This document shows positions 1 through 5,993 of a stretch of 6,006 bases of DNA, piece after piece; the first letter of the stretch is position 1, and every line of letters begins with the position of its first letter. This DNA comes from Pseudomonadota bacterium. Its GTDB lineage: Bacteria; Desulfobacterota; BSN033; WVXP01; G020346125. The stretch spans positions 1 through 6,006 of the forward strand of contig DAOVGJ010000041.1 in NCBI GenBank assembly GCA_030672465.1, written 5' to 3'. The notes under the pieces are model-generated. The model had not been told where the DNA came from. It was given only the letters and a program-made list of their open reading frames with translations, and searched no databases. The translations under genes were made by a program, and so were the position numbers.

Positions 1-1505
1 GTTAATTCCTCCTCGATTTTATGGGCAATATCTTTGCACAACATAAGGGACTCTTCATCTGAAACCTTCTCATTTTGCACGATGACACGAATTTCCCTGC
101 CGGCCTGGATCGCATAAGATTTATCAACCCCTGGGAAGGAATTGACAATCCTCTCGAGATCCTCCAATCGCTTCACGTATGTCTCCAGCATTTCACGCCT
201 GGCTCCAGGCCTTGCACCAGATAAGGCATCGGCCGCTTGAATTAAAATATCTAATAGTGTCTCCATCGGTTCCTCGTCATGGTGAGATGCTATGGCGTGC
301 ACCACAACGGAGGATTCCCCATATTTCTTGGCCATGTCTGCACCAATTTTGGCATGGGAGCCCTCGACTTCGTGATCGAGGGCTTTCCCAATATCGTGCA
401 ATAATCCAGCCCTTTTGGCCTGTTTCACATCGACCCCAAGCTCCGAAGCCATTATTCCCGCTAAAAAAGCCACTTCCATGGAATGTTGGTAGACGTTTTG
501 AGCAAAGCTTGTTCTGAATTTCAACCTTCCGATGAGCTTTATCAATTCAGGATGAATTCCGTGAACGCCTACATCGAATGTCGCCTGTTCCCCTGCTTCG
601 CGAATAGTCGTGCCCATTTCCTGTTCAACCTTTTGAACGATCTCTTCGATGCGAGCAGGATGAATTCGTCCATCGATGACAAGTCGCTCAAGGGCAATTC
701 TGGCTATTTCCTTACGGATGGGATCAAAACCGGATAGAATGACCGCCTCAGGAGTATCATCGATGATCAGGTCAATGCCCGTCGCCGCCTCGATGGCCCT
801 GATATTCCTTCCTTCCCTCCCGATAATTCTCCCCTTCATCTCTTCGTTGGGGAGACTCACGACGGAGACGGTCTTTTCCGCCACATAATCCCCCGCATAC
901 CTTTGGATAGCCAAGCTTATAATTTCCTTGGCCTTCTTATCCGAGACCTCCTTAGTTTCTTCCTCGATCGCCTTTATCCGTCTTGCCGCCTCGTGTTTCG
1001 CCTCGCTCTCCATGGACTCTATGAGCAATTGTTTTGCCTCTTCCGATGAGATCTTGGCGATGCTTTCCAATTTGATGCGTTGTTTTTCAATCAGCTCGTC
1101 ATACTGTTTTTGTTGCTCGGCAATAAATCGTTCTGTCTCAGAAACGTCTTTTTCCCTCCGAGATATCTCCACCTCCTTAAAATCGATCAACTCCACCTTC
1201 TTGTCCAGGTTAGCCTCTTTCTGATTCAACCTCCTTTCCAGCGATTGAAGGTCTTGGCGCCTTTCCACGGTCTCTTTTTCAAATTCCGCTTTGGCCTGAT
1301 AGAGTTTGTCTTTAGCCTGAAGTAAAGCCTCCTTTCCCAAAATCTCTGCTTTCTTTTCCGCTTCTTCAATAATCTTCTGTGCCGTGCTCTCCGCTGTCCT
1401 CAACTTCGATTCAGCAAATTTTTTCCTGCCGAGAAAACCAATGAGCAGGCCCACAAAAGCCGAGATAGAAGAAATCACGATAAGGATATTGAGGGATATT
1501 CTCAA
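1..1505 (-). CDS. rny: RNase Y (endoribonuclease), 3' end cut off by window edge
   Basis: RNase Y is a membrane-anchored endoribonuclease that starts mRNA decay and processes RNA. The minus frame is open from 1505 to the left edge, giving 501 codons. Residues 6-26 form one hydrophobic anchor (NILIVISSISAFVGLLIG), followed by a long charged coiled coil to about residue 200. A KH RNA-binding domain follows, with GRIIGREGRN starting at residue 225. The HD metal-dependent phosphohydrolase domain carries LLHDIGK (H370, D371) and a downstream SHHDEEP. Family members are about 520 aa, so only the last 20 or so residues are missing. The start is TTG at 1505-1503: a strong AGGAGGTG (1521-1514) lies 9 nt upstream, and the in-frame GTG at 1514-1512 is too close to it. 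The gene lies downstream of zapA and the 6S RNA on the same strand. Identity is certain from domain order; the TTG start is an inference. Confidence 0.97.
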   Translation of the reverse strand, partial: MRISLNILIVISSISAFVGLLIGFLGRKKFAESKLRTAESTAQKIIEEAEKKAEILGKEALLQAKDKLYQAKAEFEKETVERRQDLQSLERRLNQKEANLDKKVELIDFKEVEISRREKDVSETERFIAEQQKQYDELIEKQRIKLESIAKISSEEAKQLLIESMESEAKHEAARRIKAIEEETKEVSDKKAKEIISLAIQRYAGDYVAEKTVSVVSLPNEEMKGRIIGREGRNIRAIEAATGIDLIIDDTPEAVILSGFDPIRKEIARIALERLVIDGRIHPARIEEIVQKVEQEMGTTIREAGEQATFDVGVHGIHPELIKLIGRLKFRTSFAQNVYQHSMEVAFLAGIMASELGVDVKQAKRAGLLHDIGKALDHEVEGSHAKIGADMAKKYGESSVVVHAIASHHDEEPMETLLDILIQAADALSGARPGARREMLETYVKRLEDLERIVNSFPGVDKSYAIQAGREIRVIVQNEKVSDEESLMLCKDIAHKIEEEL

Positions 1506-1513
1506 GGAAAACA

Positions 1514-1521
1514 CACCTCCT
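1514..1521 (-). promoter_or_regulatory. Strong ribosome binding site deciding the TTG start of rny
   Basis: Minus-strand AGGAGGTG, nearly the full anti-Shine-Dalgarno complement, lies 9 nt before the TTG at 1505-1503. No in-frame ATG exists nearby, and the in-frame GTG (1514-1512) overlaps the motif itself. A strong ribosome site combined with a weak start codon may set a moderate translation rate; that last point is inference. Confidence 0.8.
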
Positions 1522-1627
1522 CCCCTTTTTTTTCAGTACTTGGATAATGCACTTCATTGGGATGATATGATGGTGGGAGAACGAGGTGAGCCTAAATGAA
1601 AGAAGAAAGTGGTTAAAGCCTATCCTT

Positions 1628-1768
1628 TTAGGGGGTCAATCCAATAGGGACATACCTTATTTGTCTTACTAAATGGGTTTTATCAAAATCTCTCATCTTC
1701 TCTGAGGCTTTACCTTGAGGTTCCCCACGAAAATGGAGAAAACCTGTTACGGAACTATTCTCAAATAT
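1628..1768 (-). pseudogene. Coding-like frame without a start codon (possible gene remnant)
   Basis: A minus frame of 46 codons lies between TAG (1771-1769) and TAA (1630-1628). Its composition is protein-like (segments such as GFLHFRGEPQGKASEK and THLVRQIRYVPIGLTP) rather than random. There is no ATG, GTG or TTG before codon 25 (ATG at 1696-1694), and that ATG has no properly spaced ribosome binding site. The frame begins where a second short frame (1922-1761) ends, offset by one base, so a single frameshift would fuse them into about 100 codons. I do not recognise a family. It could be a decayed small gene, part of a dispersed repeat, or chance. The remnant reading is inference. Confidence 0.3.
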
Positions 1769-1922
1769 CTAACACTTTAAGAAGATTTAAGATTTTTGAA
1801 CCGGAGAATATCCTACCCATAACCCGGACCATAACCTTTTTAAAACTCCTAACCAATCCTCTGTAAGGCATCCCTTCGGATCCCCCTATCGCACTCACCC
1901 CAAATCTACCCTTTACCATCAT
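1761..1922 (-). CDS. Possible 53-aa small basic protein, unrecognised
   Basis: The frame runs from tandem ATG ATG (1922-1917) to TGA (1763-1761). The predicted product is basic, with short segments such as GRFGVSAIGG and RSFKKVMVRVMGRIF, and the hydrophobic end ILNLLKVLDI. No signal peptide, cysteine motif or known domain is visible. There is no Shine-Dalgarno sequence before the ATGs; the preceding bases are AT-rich. An open frame this short can arise by chance. Its end overlaps by a few bases, in another frame, the coding-like stretch at 1768-1628, so it may be the first half of a frameshifted gene. I assign no function. Confidence 0.18.
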   Translation of the reverse strand: MMVKGRFGVSAIGGSEGMPYRGLVRSFKKVMVRVMGRIFSGSKILNLLKVLDI

Positions 1923-1971
1923 ATAAAGAATCAATACTAATCTTTTTTAGCTCATCCCTGGAAAAAGGTTT

Positions 1972-2151
1972 AATTCCCCCGCGTGTGCCGTGTGGTCAAT
2001 CCATTTGAACCCGATCTCTTCAGGTGGGCACCTTGTTATTGTTTTAGGCTTCCCTTCCGGAAAGGGCTTGCTCACCACAATAAGAGAAGGCTCCCTTTTT
2101 TATGTTGTTGGCTCAACATCTTTTGACCATCACGAACACAGCAGGGGAATC
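1972..2151 (-). ncRNA. ssrS: 6S RNA (RNA polymerase sigma-70 holoenzyme regulator)
   Basis: 6S RNA mimics an open promoter and sequesters the housekeeping RNA polymerase holoenzyme, mainly in slow growth. The fold can be read directly. The ends pair as a long closing stem (2151-2141 with 1982-1972, including UUCCCC/GGGGGAA, then GGUCAA at 2128-2123 with UUGACC at 1999-1994). A large central bubble follows, with small hairpins on both sides (AUGUUG/CAACAU on the 5' side, UGAA/UUCA on the 3' side). Above it are GGGAGCCUU (2095-2087) with AAGGUGCCC (2034-2026), then UUAUUGU (2083-2077) with ACAAUAA (2042-2036), and an apical hairpin at 2066-2052. Conserved family words GGUGAGCA and GAAGCCU-AAAAC are present. 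The length of about 180 nt and the position 30 bp after zapA match known ssrS loci. The ends are estimated from pairing; the transcript may start independently or be cut from a zapA transcript. Confidence 0.93.
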
Positions 2152-2181
2152 TATCATTCGGAATATTCCTTCACCACATTA

Positions 2182-2463
2182 CTATCTTAGCTGACTATCG
2201 ATAGTTTTGACAATCTCCTCAGATCGATGTTCAACCTCTGCTACAAGCTCCTCTCTCTTCTGCATCTCCTTGAAAAAGTCGTCCGCAATATTTAGGGCCG
2301 CTAATACGGCAACGTTCAAACTCGAAACCGTCTTGGTATTCCGTACAATTTCGCCCATCTTCTTGTCTACATAACTCGCTATCTTCTGAATATACTCCGT
2401 ATCAGCATCGGTCTTAACAGTGTAATCATGCCCTAAGATATTGACTTCTACCAATTTCTCCAC
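2182..2463 (-). CDS. zapA: Cell division protein ZapA
   Basis: ZapA binds FtsZ and bundles its protofilaments at midcell, stabilising the Z ring. The 93-aa product has the usual family length and layout. An N-terminal globular part starts EKLVEVNILGHDYTVKTD and continues with YIQKIASYVDKKMGEI, then the conserved LNVAVLAALNIADDFF segment leads into a C-terminal coiled coil rich in E, K and Q. The start is GTG at 2463-2461, because the nearby ATG (2468-2466) is out of frame; AAGGG about 7 nt upstream serves as ribosome site. It lies 18 bp after the stop of the ZapB-like gene, so the two are almost certainly co-transcribed. The 6S RNA follows about 30 bp downstream, as in many proteobacteria. 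The identification is firm. Confidence 0.95.
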   Translation of the reverse strand: MEKLVEVNILGHDYTVKTDADTEYIQKIASYVDKKMGEIVRNTKTVSSLNVAVLAALNIADDFFKEMQKREELVAEVEHRSEEIVKTIDSQLR

Positions 2464-2481
2464 TTCATACCCTTCAATGGC

Positions 2482-2703
2482 CTAGAAACCTGAACCCTCG
2501 ATGCGTTGGATCAACCGTTCAATCTTGGCCTTGACCGAATTTTTTCTGTCATCCAGAGCCTTGAGCTTTTCATTCAGTTCATCGATACTCTTATCTTTGA
2601 GCCGGAGTTTATCGGCCAATGCCTCCTTCTCCTGCTTTAAGCGATTATATCCTTGAAGAATTTCCCTCACTCGCTCTTCCAATCGCTTAAAGCATTCTTC
2701 CAT
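2482..2703 (-). CDS. zapB: Small coiled-coil protein, probable ZapB-like division factor
   Basis: The 73-aa product is almost entirely heptad-patterned coiled coil, rich in E, K, L and R, with no membrane segment or catalytic motif. It runs from MEECFKRLEERVREILQGY to a more basic C-terminal stretch (VKAKIERLIQRIEGSGF). Size and pattern fit ZapB, the coiled-coil protein that joins the Z ring through ZapA. The position 18 bp upstream of zapA supports that role. Coiled coils converge easily, so the family call rests largely on context and a structural ZapB/DUF904-type hit would settle it. The ATG at 2703-2701 has only a weak ribosome site (AAGAGA close to the start). A plausible promoter lies just upstream. 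Confidence 0.75.
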   Translation of the reverse strand: MEECFKRLEERVREILQGYNRLKQEKEALADKLRLKDKSIDELNEKLKALDDRKNSVKAKIERLIQRIEGSGF

Positions 2704-2719
2704 TATCTCTTTTTTAATA

Positions 2720-2748
2720 ATTCTATTGTCTTACTTTAACTATTTTAA
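2720..2748 (-). promoter_or_regulatory. Candidate sigma-70-type promoter for zapB-zapA-ssrS
   Basis: In the 53-bp gap after prfB the minus strand reads TTAAAA (2748-2743), a 17-bp spacer, then TAGAAT (2725-2720). The -10 matches consensus at 5 of 6 positions and the -35 at 4 of 6. The start would fall near 2713, leaving only about 10 nt before the ATG at 2703. The gap is AT-rich, so chance matches are likely, and read-through from prfB is equally possible. Confidence 0.35.
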
Positions 2749-2756
2749 AATCCATT

Positions 2757-3894
2757 TTAAGAATTGTCAACCCTTTTCTTGGTCTTTCCCTCCGCCCATC
2801 CCGAATAATCCCAAAGGTAGGCCTCGACAAATTGGTCGAGATCACCATCTAATACCCCTTCCACATTCCCCACCGTAACGCCTGTTCTATGGTCCTTTAC
2901 CATTGTATACGGCTGCATAATATAGGACCGAATTTGACTCCCCCACGCAATCTCCTTCTTGTTTTCATGCATTTCTTTCATCTTTTGCGCCTTTTCCTGG
3001 AGCTCCTTCTCGTATAACCTTGATCGCAATACCTTCATCGCCATGGCCTTATTTTTATGCTGCGATCTCTCATTTTGGCACTGCACAACAATGCCCGTGG
3101 GAATATGAGTAATCCTTACAGCCGAATCCGTCTTATTGACGTGTTGACCACCGGCTCCGCTCGATCTAAAGGTATCGATTCGAAGGTCTGCCTCATCGAT
3201 CTCCACCATAACTTCCTCTGAAAGTTCAGGATATACGAAAACAGAGGCGAAAGAAGTATGCCGCCTCCTACCGGTATCGAAAGGGGATATCCTGACGAGA
3301 CGATGGATTCCTATCTCGGCCTTTAAGTATCCATAGGCGTAATCCCCACTTATCGTGAGCGTCACATTCTTTATGCCCGCCTCCTCTCCCGTCAGGATAT
3401 CAATTACTTCGCTCTTGTACCCCCTTTTCTCCGTCCACTTCAGGTACATTCTCAGGAGCATTTCCGCCCAGTCTTGGGCCTCGGTACCTCCTGCTCCAGC
3501 ATTGATACTCATGATTGCATTATCGGGGTCATGTTTCCCTCCCAACATCTCTCCCAACTCGATATCACGGATTTGCTTTTCAATCTGATCCAGTTTCCTC
3601 CGGACTCCCTCGATCTCCTTTTGGTCTTCCTCTTCTTCAGCCAGTTGGAGTAATATCGCCCCATCCTCCAAATCCTTCTTTATCCCTTGCCATTGATCTA
3701 CAACATCTGAAAGGGCTGTCCTCTCCTTTAATACACCATGGGTTCCCTCGGTCCCTTCCCAAAATGCTGAATCGGCGATCTGCTTATCGATTTCTTCGAT
3801 TCGTTTTATCTTTGCATCCACGTCAAAGATGACCCCTGAGTTCATCCACTCTTCTGTTTAAATCCGCAATTTTTCCCCTTAAATCGCTTTCCAT
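2757..3894 (-). CDS. prfB: Peptide chain release factor 2, made by programmed +1 frameshift
   Basis: RF2 recognises UAA and UGA stop codons and triggers peptide release on the ribosome. The main frame contains the SPF anticodon-like motif (residues 203-205, in RISPFDTGRRRHTSF) and the catalytic GGQ (248-250, in SSGAGGQHVNKT), close to their positions in E. coli RF2. Translation starts at ATG 3894-3892: 23 codons (MESDLRGK to DELRGHL) end at in-frame UGA 3825-3823. A +1 shift at CUU then continues as DVDAKIKRIEE to TAA at 2759-2757, giving a product of 378 aa. An ATG further inside (3845) would lose the conserved LRGHL-DVDAK junction, so I reject it. AAAGGAG about 8 nt upstream of the ATG lies within the end of the epimerase gene, whose TGA is one base away, so the two are probably translationally coupled. 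Very high confidence. Confidence 0.97.
3822..3837 (-). promoter_or_regulatory. RF2 autoregulatory +1 frameshift site
   Basis: The minus strand reads AGG GGT CAT CTT TGA C in the zero frame. The parts are an internal Shine-Dalgarno-like AGGGG (3837-3833), the slippery CTT (3828-3826) and the in-frame TGA (3825-3823) followed by C. Spacing is identical to the classical E. coli prfB site (AGG GGG TAT CTT TGA C); two codons differ. When RF2 is scarce the ribosome pauses at UGA and slips to UUU, reading on into the main frame; when RF2 is abundant, translation stops. The site is seen directly; the mechanism is established for the family. Confidence 0.95.
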
Positions 3895-3895
3895 T

Positions 3896-4849
3896 TCATT
3901 CACTCCTTTTGTTCGAAAAATTTTCGCTATACCACTGGAGACATTTTTTTAACCCAACCCCAATGTCGAAACTGGGGGAATATCCCATCTTCGCCTGCGC
4001 CATTGTGATGTCGGCCAGCGAATGTCTAATGTCTCCTTGCCTTGGACTAGCATAGATTGGGCTTATCTCTTTACCCAGCAAATTCACTAGCTCTCGGTAT
4101 AATTGGTTTATCGCAATCCTCTTTCCCGTTGCAACATTGAACACGCCTCCTTCGATCCCTTGGGCATGGCAGGCCTTCCAGTTGGCCTGAATACAATCGG
4201 ATACATACGTGAAGTCCCTTGTCTGCTCGCCATCACCGTATATAGTAGGGGATTCATCCCGTAATAAGCTCCTGATGAAGGAAGGGATAACCGCTGAATA
4301 GGGCGAATAAGGGTCTTGTCTTGGCCCGTAGACATTGAAGTAACGAAGGCAAACCGTCTCCAAGCCATAAATCTTATAAAAGACGTTGCAATAGTTCTCC
4401 TGGACACGTTTTGTAACACCATAAGGAGAGCTAGGATTTGGGTCCATCGTTTCAACCTTCGGTAATACTTCGCTATCTCCATAAACCGATGACGAACTCG
4501 CACAGATAAACCTCTTTACGCGTGCTTCTTTAGCCGCTATCAGGAGGTTCAATGTCCCGTCTACATTGGTCTCGTTTGTGGCCACAGGATCCTCTATGGA
4601 TCTCGGTACGGAACAGACAGCGGCCTGGTGCAAGATGAAATTGATTCCCTTTACCGCCTCCTCGCAGGCCTTCCGGTCCCGAACATCCCCAGTTATCAAC
4701 TCAATACGGTCCACAAAGGCGTCTATATTCTCCATCTTTCCCGTGGAGAAGTTATCCAGAACCCTAACCCTTTCATGCCGCTTCTGCAGGTATTCCACCA
4801 AATGAGACCCTATAAACCCAGCACCTCCGGTCACCAAAAACCTCGCCAT
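3896..4849 (-). CDS. NAD-dependent epimerase/dehydratase, UDP-hexose 4-epimerase type
   Basis: A 317-aa extended short-chain dehydrogenase/reductase. The Rossmann fold begins at once with the NAD-binding GGAGFIGSH (residues 8-16) and the acidic D32 in VLDNFSTG, which favours NAD over NADP. Catalytic residues are visible: S119/S120 (CASSSSVYG), Y143 and K147 (SPYGVTK). The segment LRYFNVYGPRQDPYSPYSAVIP (from residue 168) and the early PRSIEDP resemble UDP-GlcNAc/UDP-GalNAc 4-epimerases of the WbpP group, but galactose epimerase or a dehydratase cannot be excluded. Such enzymes feed O-antigen or exopolysaccharide synthesis in the cytosol. The ATG at 4849-4847 follows AAGGAGG with 5 nt spacing. 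The gene stands alone among housekeeping genes, 43 bp after sucD and one base before prfB, without other sugar genes nearby. Confidence 0.93.
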   Translation of the reverse strand: MARFLVTGGAGFIGSHLVEYLQKRHERVRVLDNFSTGKMENIDAFVDRIELITGDVRDRKACEEAVKGINFILHQAAVCSVPRSIEDPVATNETNVDGTLNLLIAAKEARVKRFICASSSSVYGDSEVLPKVETMDPNPSSPYGVTKRVQENYCNVFYKIYGLETVCLRYFNVYGPRQDPYSPYSAVIPSFIRSLLRDESPTIYGDGEQTRDFTYVSDCIQANWKACHAQGIEGGVFNVATGKRIAINQLYRELVNLLGKEISPIYASPRQGDIRHSLADITMAQAKMGYSPSFDIGVGLKKCLQWYSENFSNKRSE

Positions 4850-4892
4850 CCCAGCCTCCTTGGTGCAAATAAAACCCTCTTTCCCGAATCTT

Positions 4893-5774
4893 TTACCCCC
4901 TGTTCTTCCCCAAGGCTTTCGCTACCCCCTCCCCTATATCGGCAGGGTTCTGAACAACCATGACCCCCGCCTTCTCCAGGCAATGTATCTTCTCCACGGC
5001 CGTCCCCTTACCCCCGGAGATGATAGCCCCCGCATGGCCCATCCTCCTGCCAGGAGGAGCCGTCCTGCCCGCAATGAAGGCAATCACGGGCTTTGTTACC
5101 CGTTTCCGGGTATACTCAGCTGCCTCCTCCTCCGCCGTCCCTCCAATCTCACCTATGAGGATCATGGCCTCCGTGTCCGAATCCCCCTCAAACAGCTCCA
5201 GTAAGTCGACAAAGGAAAGCCCGATGATTTGATCACCCCCAATACCCACACACGTAGATTGACCTATCCCGCGCCTGGTCAACTGATATACCGCCTCATA
5301 GGTCAACGTGCCACTGCGAGAGATGACCCCCACGCTGCCCTGCTTGTGAATGTAGCCGGCCATCAGCCCGACCTTGCATTTCCCCGGGGAGATAATCCCC
5401 GGGGTATTGGGACCAATGAGCCTCACTTCCCTCTTCCTCAAATAATGAGAGACCGCAATCATATCCAAGGTAGGTATCCCCTCGGTAAAGCAAACGATCA
5501 ACGTTACGCCGCTATCCGCAGCCTCCATGATTGCGTCAGCAGCAAAGGCCGGGGGAACGAAGATGGCTGACACATTGGCCCCCGTCGAGGTTACTGCATC
5601 CCTCACGGTGTTGAAAACGGGAATTCCATCCACCTCCTGACCCCCCTTCCCAGGGGTCACCCCACTGACTACCTCAGTCCCATAGTCGACCATCTGCTTC
5701 ATATGGAACATCCCCTCCCTACCCGTAATTCCCTGAATAACAACCCTGGTACCTTCGTCAATGAGAATGCTCAT
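4893..5774 (-). CDS. sucD: Succinyl-CoA synthetase (ADP/GDP-forming) subunit alpha
   Basis: SucD with SucC converts succinyl-CoA to succinate with ATP or GTP formation; the alpha subunit carries CoA binding and the phosphohistidine. The 293-aa product matches the usual length. It starts MSILIDEGTRVVIQGITG as in E. coli SucD. It contains GVTPGKGG, the TEGIPTLDM segment, GPNTPGII, SRSGTLTYEAV, STCVGIGGD and GEIGGTAEEEAA. The active-site His is residue 247 in RMGHAGAI. The start is ATG 5774-5772 with GAGAGGTGA upstream. An in-frame GTG at 5816 would add 14 residues that no family member needs. sucC normally lies directly upstream, but its end is not visible in the 232 bp to the right edge. The gene downstream is the epimerase, so any operon is mixed in function. 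Confidence 0.96.
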   Translation of the reverse strand: MSILIDEGTRVVIQGITGREGMFHMKQMVDYGTEVVSGVTPGKGGQEVDGIPVFNTVRDAVTSTGANVSAIFVPPAFAADAIMEAADSGVTLIVCFTEGIPTLDMIAVSHYLRKREVRLIGPNTPGIISPGKCKVGLMAGYIHKQGSVGVISRSGTLTYEAVYQLTRRGIGQSTCVGIGGDQIIGLSFVDLLELFEGDSDTEAMILIGEIGGTAEEEAAEYTRKRVTKPVIAFIAGRTAPPGRRMGHAGAIISGGKGTAVEKIHCLEKAGVMVVQNPADIGEGVAKALGKNRG

Positions 5775-5825
5775 CCATTCACCTCTCAACGACGTGTCGC
5801 CCAAAACCCATTTCACGCAGGGTTT

Positions 5826-5867
5826 CGTGGTCGTGTCCGTGATCCGTGCTCGTGAAACGTGGGCGTG
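5826..5867. repeat. Degenerate 6-7 bp CGTG tandem repeat
   Basis: On the plus strand CGTG occurs seven times, at 5826, 5832, 5838, 5845, 5851, 5858 and 5864, with spacing of 6 or 7 bp and varying bases between (complement CACG on the sucD strand). This is far more regular than base composition would give. No longer conserved unit or palindrome is seen. Its role is unknown; slippage-derived low-complexity DNA is the simplest reading. Confidence 0.7.
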
Positions 5868-5886
5868 CTCGGGGTTCGGGCCTCCT

Positions 5887-5907
5887 CATTTGCCATTTGA
5901 ACTTTCC
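5887..5907. repeat. Short heptad repeat block (CATTTGN type), left copy
   Basis: The plus strand has CATTTGC CATTTGA ACTTTCC, two good units and one degenerate unit of a 7-bp repeat. It matches the larger block at 5959-5993 and is separated from it by about 50 bp of AT-rich sequence. Confidence 0.55.
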
Positions 5908-5958
5908 ATTCTTAACCAATTTAACAAATCAAACTAATACAACTAACCAACTCATTAC

Positions 5959-5993
5959 CATTTGGCATTTGAGCTTTGACATTTGACATTTCT
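5959..5993. repeat. Heptad tandem repeat (CATTTGA consensus), five units
   Basis: The plus strand reads CATTTGG CATTTGA GCTTTGA CATTTGA CATTTCT, five contiguous 7-bp units. Units 1, 2 and 4 share CATTTG; the others differ at one to three positions. The period is not a multiple of three and stops occur, so this is not coding. The function is unknown. Confidence 0.7.

Larger units (their letters stand above)
1506..1971. other. 466-bp interval between 6S RNA and rny without a confirmed gene
   Basis: This stretch holds the rny ribosome binding site and probably its leader and promoter, but I could not pick a convincing -35/-10 pair. TTGATA followed 17 bp later by AAATAA (about 1685-1657) is a poor match. 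On the minus strand, 1922-1761 and 1768-1628 are two short frames that look like coding sequence (see separate entries). No tRNA-like or rRNA-like sequence is evident. The 3' part next to rny (about 1506-1627) is featureless apart from an A8 run just before the ribosome binding site. Confidence 0.6.

Noticed and set aside
1384..1599. Plus-strand open frame of 71 codons opposite the rny start
   Set aside because: It mostly mirrors the rny N-terminus and leader; RNase Y on the other strand has full domain support.
1940..1971. Rho-independent terminator after the 6S RNA
   Set aside because: A T5 run follows the closing stem after several bases, but no compact GC hairpin lies directly before it; the evidence is too weak to call.
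1990..2190. Plus-strand open frame of 66 codons
   Set aside because: It is the complement of the 6S RNA and the end of zapA; its openness follows from the RNA and it has no supporting protein features.
2746..2761. Perfect inverted repeat TTAAAAT-GG-ATTTTAA at the prfB stop as a terminator
   Set aside because: It has only A/T pairs and a two-base loop, with no following T-run on the minus strand, so it would be a very weak hairpin.
4108..4503. Minus-strand 131-codon frame inside the epimerase gene
   Set aside because: It is an out-of-frame shadow of the epimerase, which has intact Rossmann and YxxxK motifs.
5775..5816. Extended sucD start at GTG 5816
   Set aside because: The ATG at 5774 matches the conserved MSILID start of SucD and has its own ribosome site; the extra 14 residues have no family counterpart.
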